Shown: positions 1-6,367, counted from the first letter of the stretch. The stretch: DNA of 9,427 nt from Chloroflexota bacterium (GCA_021785115.1 JAJYGO010000351.1:1-9427), one strand, 5' to 3'. Program-made: numbers and translations. Notes: generated by a model not told the origin, from the letters alone.

Positions 1-1
1 G

Positions 2-421
2 CTCGGCGACTACGTGCTGTCCGGCGGCGAGCTGGCCGCGCTCGTCGTGATCGATGCGGTCCTGCGCCTGCTTCCCGGCGCGATCGACGCGTCATCGACC
101 GAGGAGGAGTCCTTCACGGCGGGATTGCTCGAGTATCCGCAGTACACGCGGCCGTCGTCGTTCCGGGGGGAGCGGGTCCCGGAGGTGCTGGTGAGCGGCG
201 ACCATGCCGCGGTCGCGCGATGGCGCCGCGACCGGGCGCTCGAGCGCACTCGCCGGAACCGGCCGGAGCTCGTCGGGCCGGAGCCCGGGAGCGGACCGAT
301 GTCGGGGCGGACCGAGCCCGGGGGACGGCCGGCACGGCAGTCCGGCGGCGCGTCCGGCCGCACGGCCCGGCAGGGACACGATCGCGCCGACGACAGCGAT
401 CGCTGGGACCCGGGGGAGTAG
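2..421 (+). CDS. trmD: tRNA (guanine-N1)-methyltransferase TrmD, C-terminal part (5' end outside window)
   Basis: TrmD methylates G37 at N1 in tRNAs that have G36, using S-adenosylmethionine, and so prevents +1 frameshifting. It is a homodimeric SPOUT enzyme. The window begins in the motif GDYVLSGGE; by family knowledge the Asp of this motif (bases 8-10) is the catalytic base. It continues with LIDAV-like, [19 protein letters not shown] and [12 protein letters not shown] blocks, all typical of the C-terminal domain. After the NRPEL block, where many homologues end or carry only a short tail, this protein runs about 45 residues further in a Gly/Arg/Asp-rich, low-complexity tail. The last 22 residues and the TAG stop (419-421) are encoded by the first copy of a 115-bp tandem repeat, so the tail looks acquired rather than conserved. 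The start codon and N-terminal SAM-binding knot portion lie upstream. Its position just before rplS matches the common trmD-rplS order. Identification is secure; the function of the tail is unknown. Confidence 0.95.
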   Translation, partial: LGDYVLSGGELAALVVIDAVLRLLPGAIDASSTEEESFTAGLLEYPQYTRPSSFRGERVPEVLVSGDHAAVARWRRDRALERTRRNRPELVGPEPGSGPMSGRTEPGGRPARQSGGASGRTARQGHDRADDSDRWDPGE

Positions 422-582
422 GCGCGGGCGTGCCGGCGAACGACGGCACGCGTACAACAACGCGCGCTCCGGCCGCACGGCCCGGCAGGGACACGATCGC
501 GCCGACGACAGCGATCGCTGGGACCCGGGGGAGTAGGCGCGGGCGTGCCGGCGAACGACGGCGCGCGTACCACCCCGCGCGC
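353..582. repeat. Two tandem copies of a 115-bp repeat spanning the trmD stop codon
   Basis: Copy 1 is 353-467 and copy 2 is 468-582. The first 95 bases are identical. The only differences are four substitutions near the 3' end (copy 1 positions 448, 456, 459 and 460). About six bases of a third copy follow at 583-588 before similarity stops. The period is not a multiple of three. Copy 1 supplies the last 22 codons and stop of trmD; copy 2 lies in noncoding DNA. Each copy holds two potential hairpins. One has arms CGATCGC/GCGATCG around a 10-nt loop (379-402 and 494-517). The other has 8-bp GCGTGCCG-type arms around an 8-nt loop (428-451 and 543-566). I do not recognise the element. It could be a recent slippage duplication, a dispersed intergenic repeat or an assembly artefact. 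Confidence 0.9.
428..451 (+). terminator. Possible U-tract-less terminator hairpin after trmD
   Basis: An 8-bp perfect stem, GCGTGCCG pairing with CGGCACGC, encloses an 8-nt loop and starts 6 nt after the trmD stop. The same hairpin recurs at 543-566 in repeat copy 2. There an A-to-G change turns one A-U pair into a G-U wobble when read on the plus strand, so the fold is kept. There is no run of T after either copy, so intrinsic termination is uncertain. The hairpin may instead protect the mRNA 3' end or be incidental to the repeat. Confidence 0.3.
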
Positions 583-641
583 TCCGGCGGAGTGCAGCGC
601 GCGTCCCCGCCCCGCGTGCCGCCCCCAGCGTGCGTCGCCGG

Positions 642-650
642 TGATATACT
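642..650 (+). promoter_or_regulatory. Extended -10 promoter for rplS
   Basis: The sequence TGATATACT contains TATACT (645-650), five of six matches to the sigma-70 type -10 box. It is preceded by the TGn extension at 642-644 and is a rare AT-rich island in GC-rich DNA. No convincing -35 box is visible, as is usual when the extended -10 is present. Transcription would start near 657, giving a leader of about 60 nt before the rplS GTG. Confidence 0.65.
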
Positions 651-686
651 CGCCGCTCGTCCGACTGACCACCCCTCCGCCTGCCC

Positions 687-722
687 ATGGCCGGCGCCAG
701 CCTGAGTGAGAGACTCCCGTGA
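687..722 (+). CDS. Possible 11-codon leader ORF overlapping the rplS start
   Basis: An ATG at 687 opens an 11-residue frame, [11 protein letters not shown], whose TGA stop (720-722) overlaps the rplS GTG start (719-721) in a GTGA junction. The same junction joins rnhB-yraN, tsf-pyrH and cdsA-dxr in this window. It lies within the predicted rplS leader. No Shine-Dalgarno is seen before the ATG, and an ORF this short can arise by chance. If it is translated, it could couple L19 synthesis to upstream initiation. Confidence 0.3.
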   Translation: MAGASLSERLP

Positions 723-1060
723 ACGTGCTCGACGCCGTGACCGCGGACCAGATCCGCACCGACCTGCCCGAACTCGCGTCGGGTGACACCGTCCGGGTGT
801 CCGCCAAGGTCGTCGAGGGCAACCGCGAGCGGATCCAGGTCTTCGAGGGGACCGTCATGCGCCTGCGCGGCGGTGGCATCGACCGCTCGATCACCGTGCG
901 GAGCGTGCGCAGCGGCGTCGGCGTCGAGCGCACCTTCAAGGTGAACTCGCCGCGCATCGACAAGATCGAGGTCGTCCGGCACGGTGTCGCGCGACGCGCG
1001 CAGCTGTACTTCCTGCGCAAGCGGGTCGGCAAGGCCGCCAGCCTTCGCGAGCGCCGCTAG
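719..1060 (+). CDS. rplS: 50S ribosomal protein L19
   Basis: L19 is a 113-residue protein of the large ribosomal subunit, located at the 30S-50S interface where it contributes to an intersubunit bridge. The sequence shows the family pattern throughout. The N-terminus MNVLDAV is followed by a [25 protein letters not shown] block and [12 protein letters not shown]. It then has [21 protein letters not shown] and a C-terminal [13 protein letters not shown]. Length is normal for the family (about 115). The GTG start is fixed by alignment of the N-terminus with other L19 proteins. A weak GAG-containing Shine-Dalgarno (708-712) lies 6 nt upstream. An extended -10 promoter at 642-650 suggests independent transcription from trmD. 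The start overlaps the stop of a possible 11-codon leader ORF. Confidence 0.97.
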   Translation: MNVLDAVTADQIRTDLPELASGDTVRVSAKVVEGNRERIQVFEGTVMRLRGGGIDRSITVRSVRSGVGVERTFKVNSPRIDKIEVVRHGVARRAQLYFLRKRVGKAASLRERR

Positions 1061-1101
1061 CAGGCGCCGCGGCTGCGCATGCGCTGGTCTCCGCACATCC
1101 G

Positions 1102-1120
1102 GCGCGGCTAGACTCCGCGC
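1102..1120 (+). promoter_or_regulatory. rnhB promoter: -10 box inside an inverted repeat
   Basis: TAGACT at 1109-1114 matches the -10 consensus at four of six positions and shares the string CTAGACT with the rpsB promoter. It lies in the 7-nt space between 6-bp inverted arms GCGCGG (1102-1107) and CCGCGC (1115-1120). No -35 box is evident. Only nine bases separate the box from the rnhB ATG, so the transcript would start within a few bases of the start codon (near-leaderless). The inverted repeat could be an operator or just GC-rich coincidence. Confidence 0.45.
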
Positions 1121-1123
1121 GGG

Positions 1124-1939
1124 ATGCCCGAAACCTCCCGCCGCCAATCCAGCCCGAACGCTCCCGAACGGCCCGCCTCGTTCGTCACGCCCACGCTCCG
1201 CTTCGAGCGGCGGCTCTGGCGCGACGGGCGCACGCGCGTGGCCGGCGTCGACGAAGTCGGCGTGGCCCCGGCGTCCGGCCCGGTCCTGGCCGCGGCGGTC
1301 GTCATGGCCCCGAACTGCCACCGGATCCCCGGCGTCCGCGACTCGAAGACGCTCTCCGCCGCACAGCGCGAGGAACTGTTCCCGGTCATCCGGCGGCGTG
1401 CGGTCGCGGTCGGCGTCGGGGCCGCGTCCGTCGCCGAGATCGATGAGGTGAACATCTATCACGCCACGCACCTCGCGATGCGGCGCGCGATCGCGCGGCT
1501 CGGCGGTCATGACCACGTCCTGGTCGACGGCCTCCGGATCCGGGAGTTCGAGGCGCACGTCGGGCCGTACACGGCCATCGTTGACGGCGACGCGCTCTGC
1601 TACTCGATCTCGTGCGCGTCGATCGTCGCCAAGGTCATCCGCGACCGGCTCATGACTCGTCTCGCGGCCCGGCATCCCGGCTATGGCTGGGAGCGCAACG
1701 CGGGCTACGCGACGCGCGAGCACCGCCGCGCGATGGCCGATCTCGGCATCACGGTCTTCCATCGCCGGAGCTTCATCACCACCCAGCGCGTCCTCTTCGG
1801 CGAGCAGCAGATGCTCACGCTCGACGTGGACGGCGAGCCGGCGTCGGCGTCGATGGTGGGGGAGCCGGTGGTGCTGCCGGCGACAGGCCCCGACGACGAT
1901 GGGATCGATCTCTCGGCGGCCCCGGCGGGAGAGTCGTGA
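1124..1939 (+). CDS. rnhB: Ribonuclease HII
   Basis: RNase HII cleaves RNA in RNA-DNA hybrids and incises at single ribonucleotides embedded in DNA, starting ribonucleotide excision repair. The 271-residue product has an Arg/Pro-rich N-terminal lead of about 25 residues, then the RNase H fold (about 26-225). Putative catalytic acidic residues are D43 and E44 (GVDEVG), D135 (LVDGLRI) and D174 (VIRDR). [23 protein letters not shown] and FHRRSF blocks are also typical. Where the family normally has GRG after the first Asp-Glu pair (DEAGRG), this protein reads GVA (residues 46-48). By family knowledge the GRG motif contacts the ribonucleotide-DNA junction, so substrate preference may differ. The last 40 or so residues are an acidic, Ala/Pro-rich tail. 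The ATG start sits just after a putative -10 box with no Shine-Dalgarno, consistent with a leaderless mRNA. The gene overlaps yraN by 4 bases. Confidence 0.95.
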   Translation: MPETSRRQSSPNAPERPASFVTPTLRFERRLWRDGRTRVAGVDEVGVAPASGPVLAAAVVMAPNCHRIPGVRDSKTLSAAQREELFPVIRRRAVAVGVGAASVAEIDEVNIYHATHLAMRRAIARLGGHDHVLVDGLRIREFEAHVGPYTAIVDGDALCYSISCASIVAKVIRDRLMTRLAARHPGYGWERNAGYATREHRRAMADLGITVFHRRSFITTQRVLFGEQQMLTLDVDGEPASASMVGEPVVLPATGPDDDGIDLSAAPAGES

Positions 1940-2397
1940 GTCCCGTCGGGCCGCGCGTGGACCCGGTCGCGGCCGGACTCGCGCGCCGCCGCCGCCGGAG
2001 CGGCGAGCGTGGCGAAGCGCTGGCCGCCGCCCACCTCGAGTCGCTCGGCTGGACGATCGTCTCGCGCCGGGTGCGGATGGGGCGCGACGAGATCGACCTC
2101 GTGGCGGTCGAGCCGGCCACGTCGCCCGGCGAGCCCGGAACGCTCGTCGTGGTCGAGGTGCGGACGCGCGCGAGCGAGCGATACGGGACGCCGGAGGAGA
2201 GCGTCGACGCGGCCAAGGTGCGGCGCCTGTACCGCGCGGCGTGGCACCTGAGCACGCTTCCGGAGCTGCCCGACGGCACGCCGGTCCCGCCGCTCCCGAT
2301 TCGCGTGGACCTGCTCGCGGTCGACGACGCGCCGGCGATCGGCCCCGGCGCCGGCGGCCCCGCGTTCCGCCATGTCAGGGCGATCGAACCCTCCTGA
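1936..2397 (+). CDS. yraN: YraN/UPF0102 family endonuclease-like protein
   Basis: A 153-residue member of the UPF0102 (YraN) family, a widely conserved group with a PD-(D/E)xK nuclease-like fold whose cellular role is poorly defined. Visible family features are [17 protein letters not shown] (22-39), [11 protein letters not shown] (49-59), VVVEVRTR (71-78), a DAAKVRRL helix (91-98) and a terminal IRVDLLAVD strand (122-130). Candidate active-site residues are E27, D54 and E74. The Lys usually found in the VEVKxR motif is replaced here by Arg (R76). The longer upstream open frame is not used. GTG at 1936 overlaps the rnhB TGA in a GTGA junction, is preceded by GGGAG (1927-1931), and gives the expected length after a short basic N-terminus. 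rnhB-yraN adjacency is common in bacteria. It converges on the M20 gene with only 8 bases between stop codons and no visible terminator. Confidence 0.88.
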   Translation: MSPVGPRVDPVAAGLARRRRRSGERGEALAAAHLESLGWTIVSRRVRMGRDEIDLVAVEPATSPGEPGTLVVVEVRTRASERYGTPEESVDAAKVRRLYRAAWHLSTLPELPDGTPVPPLPIRVDLLAVDDAPAIGPGAGGPAFRHVRAIEPS

Positions 2398-2405
2398 CGC
2401 GGGCC

Positions 2406-3566
2406 TCAGCCGCAGTAATCCCGGGCGATCTCCACGAGAGCCCGCGCGCACGCGACCGTGCCGCTGACGCTCGCCCATTCCTCGTCGGCGTGCGCTCCCT
2501 CGCCGGGTGGCCCGAGCAGCACGGTGGGGATCCCGGCCTCGGCGGTGTAGGCGGAGTCTGCCCAGAAGCTGAGCCCGACGAGGTCGGGCAGCGCGCCGGT
2601 CGCGCGCCCGGTGGCGGCGCGGGCAAGCGTCACGAACGCGTTGTCCGCCGCGATCTCGAACGGGTCGCGCGCGAGGACCAGCCGCGCGGACACCGACAGG
2701 GCCGGGTCGGCGACGCGGCACTCGTCCAGCACCGCTTCGACCTCCGCGAGCACGGCATCGGGCGTCTCGCCGGGCAGCGTCCGCCGCTCGACGCTGAGCA
2801 GGCAGCGATCCGGCACCGTCGCCATCTCGCCGCCACCCTCGATGCGCGACGCGTGCAGGAGGCCGGCGCCGAGGAGCGGGTGCGTCCGCGCGGCGAGGCT
2901 GTCCGTGTACCGCTCGAGCGCCGTGATCACGTGGCCTGTCCGGAAGATCGCGTCGACCCCGAGATGCGGACGCGAGCCGTGCGCCGCCTTCCCGCGAACC
3001 TCGACCTCGATCCAGGCGAAGCCCCGGTGCGCGATCGCCAGCTGCATCTCGGTCGGTTCCGTGATCACGGCCGCGTCGGCCGTCACGTGCCGCAGGACTT
3101 CGCGGATCCCGGTGCTCGCGGCCTCCTCGTCGGAGACGGCCAGGCCGATGGTCCCGGGGATCCCGGCCCGGGCGGCTTCACGAACGGCCACGAGCGCCGC
3201 CGCAAGCCCGGCCTTCTGGTCGTAGGCCCCCCGGCCGTACAGCCGGTCGCCCTCGACGCGAGGTGCGAACGGCGCCTCCATCGAACCGGCGCCGACCGTG
3301 TCCATGTGCCCGTACAGCATCAGCGTCCGGCCGTTGCCGCCGGCTCGGAGCCGATCGCCGCCGATCGCCCCGGGCTCGCCGATCACGAGGTTCGGGCGCC
3401 CGTCGGGCGAGGGGATCAGGCGCGTGGCGAGGCCGTGTTCGGCGGCCCAGGCCGAGAGGAAGCCCGCGATCTCGCCCTCGCCGGCGGCTCCGGGCACGAG
3501 CGTCGGGTTGACGGAGTCGATCGCGATGAGGCGACGGGCGAGCTCGATGACGTCGTCTGTCTGCAT
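2406..3566 (-). CDS. M20-family zinc amidohydrolase/peptidase (ArgE/DapE/CPG2-like)
   Basis: A 386-residue cytoplasmic metallohydrolase with no signal peptide. The two-zinc M20 ligand set is visible: H87 in YGHMDT, bridging D116 in [10 protein letters not shown], the E147-E148 pair in SDEEAA, E170 in ITEPTE, and H359 near the C-terminus in [10 protein letters not shown]. By family knowledge E147 would be the general base and E148 a metal ligand. The lid/dimerisation domain lies at about 175-290 and has the conserved GKAAHGSRP with H196. Relatives remove acyl groups from amino acids (acetylornithine, succinyl-diaminopimelate) or cleave dipeptides and folate-type substrates. The sequence alone does not let me choose among them. 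The RPNLV and [14 protein letters not shown] patterns fit the broad ArgE/DapE/ACY1 group. It is transcribed alone, against all its neighbours. No clear Shine-Dalgarno or promoter is visible before the ATG. Its placement between yraN and rpsB is not a standard arrangement. Confidence 0.88.
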   Translation of the reverse strand: MQTDDVIELARRLIAIDSVNPTLVPGAAGEGEIAGFLSAWAAEHGLATRLIPSPDGRPNLVIGEPGAIGGDRLRAGGNGRTLMLYGHMDTVGAGSMEAPFAPRVEGDRLYGRGAYDQKAGLAAALVAVREAARAGIPGTIGLAVSDEEAASTGIREVLRHVTADAAVITEPTEMQLAIAHRGFAWIEVEVRGKAAHGSRPHLGVDAIFRTGHVITALERYTDSLAARTHPLLGAGLLHASRIEGGGEMATVPDRCLLSVERRTLPGETPDAVLAEVEAVLDECRVADPALSVSARLVLARDPFEIAADNAFVTLARAATGRATGALPDLVGLSFWADSAYTAEAGIPTVLLGPPGEGAHADEEWASVSGTVACARALVEIARDYCG

Positions 3567-3622
3567 CCATCAAGCATGTCGCTGCGGACGCTGCCTCGCA
3601 CGGCAGAACCCGCGCGCGCCGC

Positions 3623-3642
3623 CATCACGCCGCGCCGTGATG
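3623..3642. promoter_or_regulatory. 20-bp interrupted palindrome upstream of the M20 gene
   Basis: The arms CATCACG (3623-3629) and CGTGATG (3636-3642) are exact inverted complements around a 6-bp GC spacer. The site is centred about 66 bp upstream of the M20 start codon. Its size and symmetry suit a dimeric helix-turn-helix regulator. No second copy is seen in the window, so the operator call is tentative. Confidence 0.3.
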
Positions 3643-3770
3643 ATCCTGACCGCGCCCGCGGCTGGAGGAGGCGCCCGCGCACGCGGCACCGCCGGCGCCG
3701 CTCCCGCTCGATCACCGGCAGGCGCGACGCTCAGGGTTCGGCGCCCTGTGGCGCGGAGCCCGATGGGCGC

Positions 3771-3873
3771 GGCCCTGTGGACCCGAGGCCCGTGGACCCG
3801 AGGCCTGTGGACCCAAGGCCTCTGGACCCCAGGCCTGTGGACCACACCGGGCCTGTGGACCCGGGGCCCTGTG
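3771..3873. repeat. Array of seven 15-bp direct repeats abutting the rpsB promoter
   Basis: Units start at 3771, 3787, 3802, 3817, 3832, 3850 and 3865, with consensus GGCCTGTGGACCCGA. Four internal units are exactly 15 bp; the first is 16 and the fifth 18. The TGTGG cores lie at 3776, 3791 (CGTGG), 3806, 3821 (TCTGG), 3836 and 3854, and the last, TGTGC at 3870, runs directly into the -10 box. A degenerate unit with an intact CCTGTGG at 3745-3751 is in approximate phase two periods upstream. The array covers the place where a -35 box would be. It could be an array of binding sites for a regulator of the operon, or a slippage-generated minisatellite. Confidence 0.85.
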
Positions 3874-3880
3874 CTAGACT
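3872..3880 (+). promoter_or_regulatory. Extended -10 promoter for the rpsB operon
   Basis: TGCTAGACT gives a TAGACT -10 box (3875-3880) with the TGn extension, and shares CTAGACT with the box before rnhB. The hexamer positioned 17 bp upstream lies within the last full 15-bp repeat and does not resemble TTGACA. The repeat's TGGACC (3856-3861) matches four of six -35 positions but is only 13 bp from the -10. Transcription would begin near 3887, exactly at the first leader hairpin, giving a leader of about 140 nt. Confidence 0.6.
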
Positions 3881-3886
3881 TTCGCG

Positions 3887-3986
3887 CGCCGTCGGTTCAC
3901 CGACGGCGTCCGCGCGTCTGCGCGGGCATCACACACGCGTGCCGTTTCCCGCGGCGGTGTCGCCGGAGCCACCGGCGATCCGCGGG
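3887..3986 (+). promoter_or_regulatory. Structured 5' leader of rpsB mRNA (three stem-loops)
   Basis: Three stems follow in series. Hairpin 1 (3887-3908) is a 9-bp perfect stem, CGCCGTCGG with CCGACGGCG, closing a TTCA loop. Hairpin 2 (3910-3925) pairs CCGCGC with GCGCGG around GTCT. Element 3 (3948-3986) has an outer 7-bp stem CCCGCGG/CCGCGGG, an asymmetric internal loop (five bases 5', one base 3'), and an inner 7-bp stem TCGCCGG/CCGGCGA with a 5-nt loop. In E. coli, S2 represses rpsB-tsf through its mRNA leader. A similar autoregulatory site here is inference. No U-tract suggests transcription attenuation. Hairpin 1 at the predicted 5' end could also stabilise the mRNA. Confidence 0.5.
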
Positions 3987-4014
3987 CCAAGGCGCGCGGA
4001 GGAAAGAACCCGAC

Positions 4015-4020
4015 AGGAGG
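4015..4020 (+). promoter_or_regulatory. Perfect Shine-Dalgarno of rpsB
   Basis: AGGAGG lies 5 nt before the rpsB ATG and fixes that start, although the frame is open far upstream. It is the strongest ribosome binding site in the window. Most downstream genes rely on overlaps instead. Confidence 0.85.
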
Positions 4021-4025
4021 ATCCG

Positions 4026-4955
4026 ATGGCATCCGTTTCGATGCGCCAGCTGCTGGAGGCCGGCGTCCACTTCGGCCACCAGACGCGACGCTGGAATCCC
4101 AAGATGCGCCCGTACATCTTCGCCGAGCGCAACGGGATCCATATCATCGACCTGGCGCAGACCGTCCAGCGCCTCGACCTCGCCCTCGACTTCGTCCGCC
4201 AGACGGCGGCCCGCGGCGAGAGCATCCTGTTCGTCGGCACGAAGAAGCAGGCGCAGGAACCGATCGCCGAGGAGGCGTCCCGCGCTGGCATGCCCTACGT
4301 CAACCAGCGGTGGCTGGGCGGCATGCTCACGAACTTCGTGACGATCCGCAAGCGCCTCGCGCTCCTCGACCAGCTCGAGGCCCGGCAGGCGAACGGCGAC
4401 TTCGAGCGGATGACGAAGAAGGAGGCCGCGAAGCTCACCGAGGAGATGACGCGCCTCCAGCGCACCCTCGGCGGCATGCGGCGCATGAAGCGGATCCCCG
4501 GCGCGGTCTTCGTGATCGACCCGCACCGCGAGCACATCGCCGTCACCGAGGCGCGCAAGCTCGAGATCCCGGTCGTCGGCACGGGCGACACGAACATCGA
4601 CCCGGACGAGCTCGACTACATCATCCCGGCGAACGACGACGCGATCCGGGCCATCCGCCTGCTGTGCCATCTCATCGCCGATGCGGCAGTCTCCGGCCAG
4701 CACGACCGCGCCGCCCGCTCCGAGCAGGAAGCCGAGGTCCCGGCCGGCGTGCCCGTCGAGGAGTCGGCGGCCGACGAGATGCTCACCGCCATGGCCGCCG
4801 GACAGACGCTGACGTTCGAGCCCGAGCCGGACGAGGAGGAGCTGCTTCCGGGCCGCGCCGCTCCGGCCGCGACCCCTGCGGCGCGCGGCCGCCGCGCGGC
4901 CGCGACGTCGGACGACGAGAACGTCGAACGACAGACCTCCGCGCTCGACGCCTGA
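4026..4955 (+). CDS. rpsB: 30S ribosomal protein S2
   Basis: S2 binds late to the small subunit between head and body and helps hold S1 and the Shine-Dalgarno region. The 309-residue product carries the whole family core (about 1-223). This includes the N-terminal [66 protein letters not shown] and the highly conserved [26 protein letters not shown]. The E. coli protein is 241 residues. Here about 85 extra C-terminal residues form an acidic stretch (about 234-275, rich in Glu and Asp) and then an Ala/Arg-rich end. C-terminal extensions of S2 occur in several phyla, but no function is evident for this one. It has its own promoter, a structured leader and a perfect Shine-Dalgarno, and heads the operon ending beyond the window. 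tsf follows after 33 nt, the conserved arrangement. Confidence 0.98.
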   Translation: MASVSMRQLLEAGVHFGHQTRRWNPKMRPYIFAERNGIHIIDLAQTVQRLDLALDFVRQTAARGESILFVGTKKQAQEPIAEEASRAGMPYVNQRWLGGMLTNFVTIRKRLALLDQLEARQANGDFERMTKKEAAKLTEEMTRLQRTLGGMRRMKRIPGAVFVIDPHREHIAVTEARKLEIPVVGTGDTNIDPDELDYIIPANDDAIRAIRLLCHLIADAAVSGQHDRAARSEQEAEVPAGVPVEESAADEMLTAMAAGQTLTFEPEPDEEELLPGRAAPAATPAARGRRAAATSDDENVERQTSALDA

Positions 4956-4988
4956 CCGACACACCACACGAAGGGATCCTGAACACGC

Positions 4989-5593
<605 letters not shown>

Positions 5594-5597
<4 letters not shown>

Positions 5598-6367
5598 CGG
5601 ACCCCGGAACCTCCGCGTCACGGCCGGGCGGGGGTCCGGGGCTCCGTCGCCGCTACCACCGCATCCTGCTCAAGCTCTCCGGCGAGGCGCTCCTCGGCGA
5701 CCTCCCCTACGGCGTCGACCCGGCGTTCTGCACGTTCATCGCGAAGCAGCTCGTCCAGGTTCGCGACGCAGGCGTCGAGGTGGCGATCGTCGTCGGCGGC
5801 GGCAACATCTTCCGTGGGATGGCCGCCGCCGCGAAGGGGATGGACCGCGCGACGGGCGACTACATCGGCATGCTCGCAACCGTCATGAACGCGCTCGCCC
5901 TCCAGGACGCGATCGAGAAGGAGGGGCTCGACACGCGCGTCATGAGCGCGCTCACGATGAACGAGGTCGCCGAGCCGTACATCCGGCGGCGCGCCGTGCG
6001 GCACCTCGAGAAGGGCCGCATCGTGCTTCTGGCCGCCGGGACGGGCAACCCGTACTTCACGACGGACACCGCCGCGGCGCTTCGCGCCGTCGAGATCGAC
6101 GCCGAGGTGCTCCTGAAGGCCACGCGGGTCGATGGCGTGTACGATGCCGACCCGCTGCTGCACCCCGAGGCGCGGCGGTACGACAACCTGACCTACGTCG
6201 ACGTCCTCACCGATCGGCTCCAGGTGCTCGATGCGACCGCCGTGTCCCTGTGCATGGAGAACGACCTTCCGATCGTCGTCTTCGACCTCAACCGGCCGGA
6301 TAACATCCTCAACGTGGCCCTCGGCGAACCGGTCGGCACGATCATCAGCGGAGGTGCGAGCGCATGA
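5594..6367 (+). CDS. pyrH: UMP kinase
   Basis: PyrH phosphorylates UMP to UDP with ATP and is a hexameric amino-acid-kinase-fold enzyme, normally activated by GTP and inhibited by UTP. The 257-residue product shows KLSGEALLG (27-35), [10 protein letters not shown] (66-75), [23 protein letters not shown] (83-105), the nucleotide-site loop [13 protein letters not shown] (149-161) and [13 protein letters not shown] (175-187). The longer open frame upstream is antisense-independent read-through of tsf. GTG at 5594 overlaps the tsf TGA (GTGA) and leaves a Gly/Pro/Ser-rich lead of about 20 residues before the first strand. No other start codon lies before the conserved LKLSGE. The position between tsf and frr is the standard bacterial order, tying nucleotide supply to translation genes. 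It overlaps frr by 4 bases. Confidence 0.96.

Larger units (their letters stand above)
422..718. other. Intergenic region between trmD and rplS
   Basis: These 297 bases hold the rest of repeat copy 1, all of repeat copy 2, a GC-rich stretch with no recognisable gene (589-640), the rplS promoter, and a 5' untranslated region of roughly 60 nt. Open frames crossing the region are uninterrupted only because of the high GC content. None resembles a protein family. Confidence 0.8.
3567..4025. other. Divergent intergenic region between the M20 gene and rpsB
   Basis: These 459 bases contain, in order, the unidentified upstream region of the M20 gene with a 20-bp interrupted palindrome, a degenerate lead-in to the 15-bp repeats (about 3741-3770), the regular repeat array, the rpsB promoter, and a structured leader. 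I see no protein-coding gene. The plus frame that stays open across it and reads as repeated VDPRP pentapeptides is a consequence of the 15-bp periodicity. Confidence 0.75.

Noticed and set aside
353..582. CRISPR array or REP-type mobile repeat
   Set aside because: There are only two contiguous 115-bp copies without spacers, and no transposase or REP-associated gene is nearby.
1073..1082. GCGCATGCGC-type palindrome after rplS as a terminator
   Set aside because: It is a perfect palindrome with no loop and no T-run, and is expected often in DNA this rich in GC.
92..1762. Long minus-strand frame opposite trmD, rplS and rnhB
   Set aside because: It is the complement of well-identified genes and has no recognisable domain. 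It stays open only because of GC-rich codon positions.
3779..3870. Repeated VDPRP or WTRGL pentapeptides as a repeat protein
   Set aside because: The 15-bp period is a multiple of three, so every frame shows a pentapeptide repeat. No start codon and ribosome site precede it, and the array ends in a promoter.
1683..4025. Plus-strand frame open from within rnhB through to rpsB, apparently a 1,090-residue protein
   Set aside because: It is antisense to the M20 gene and has low-complexity Arg/Pro/Ala composition until the S2 sequence begins at 4026. High GC content removes stop codons, and the perfect Shine-Dalgarno fixes the rpsB start.
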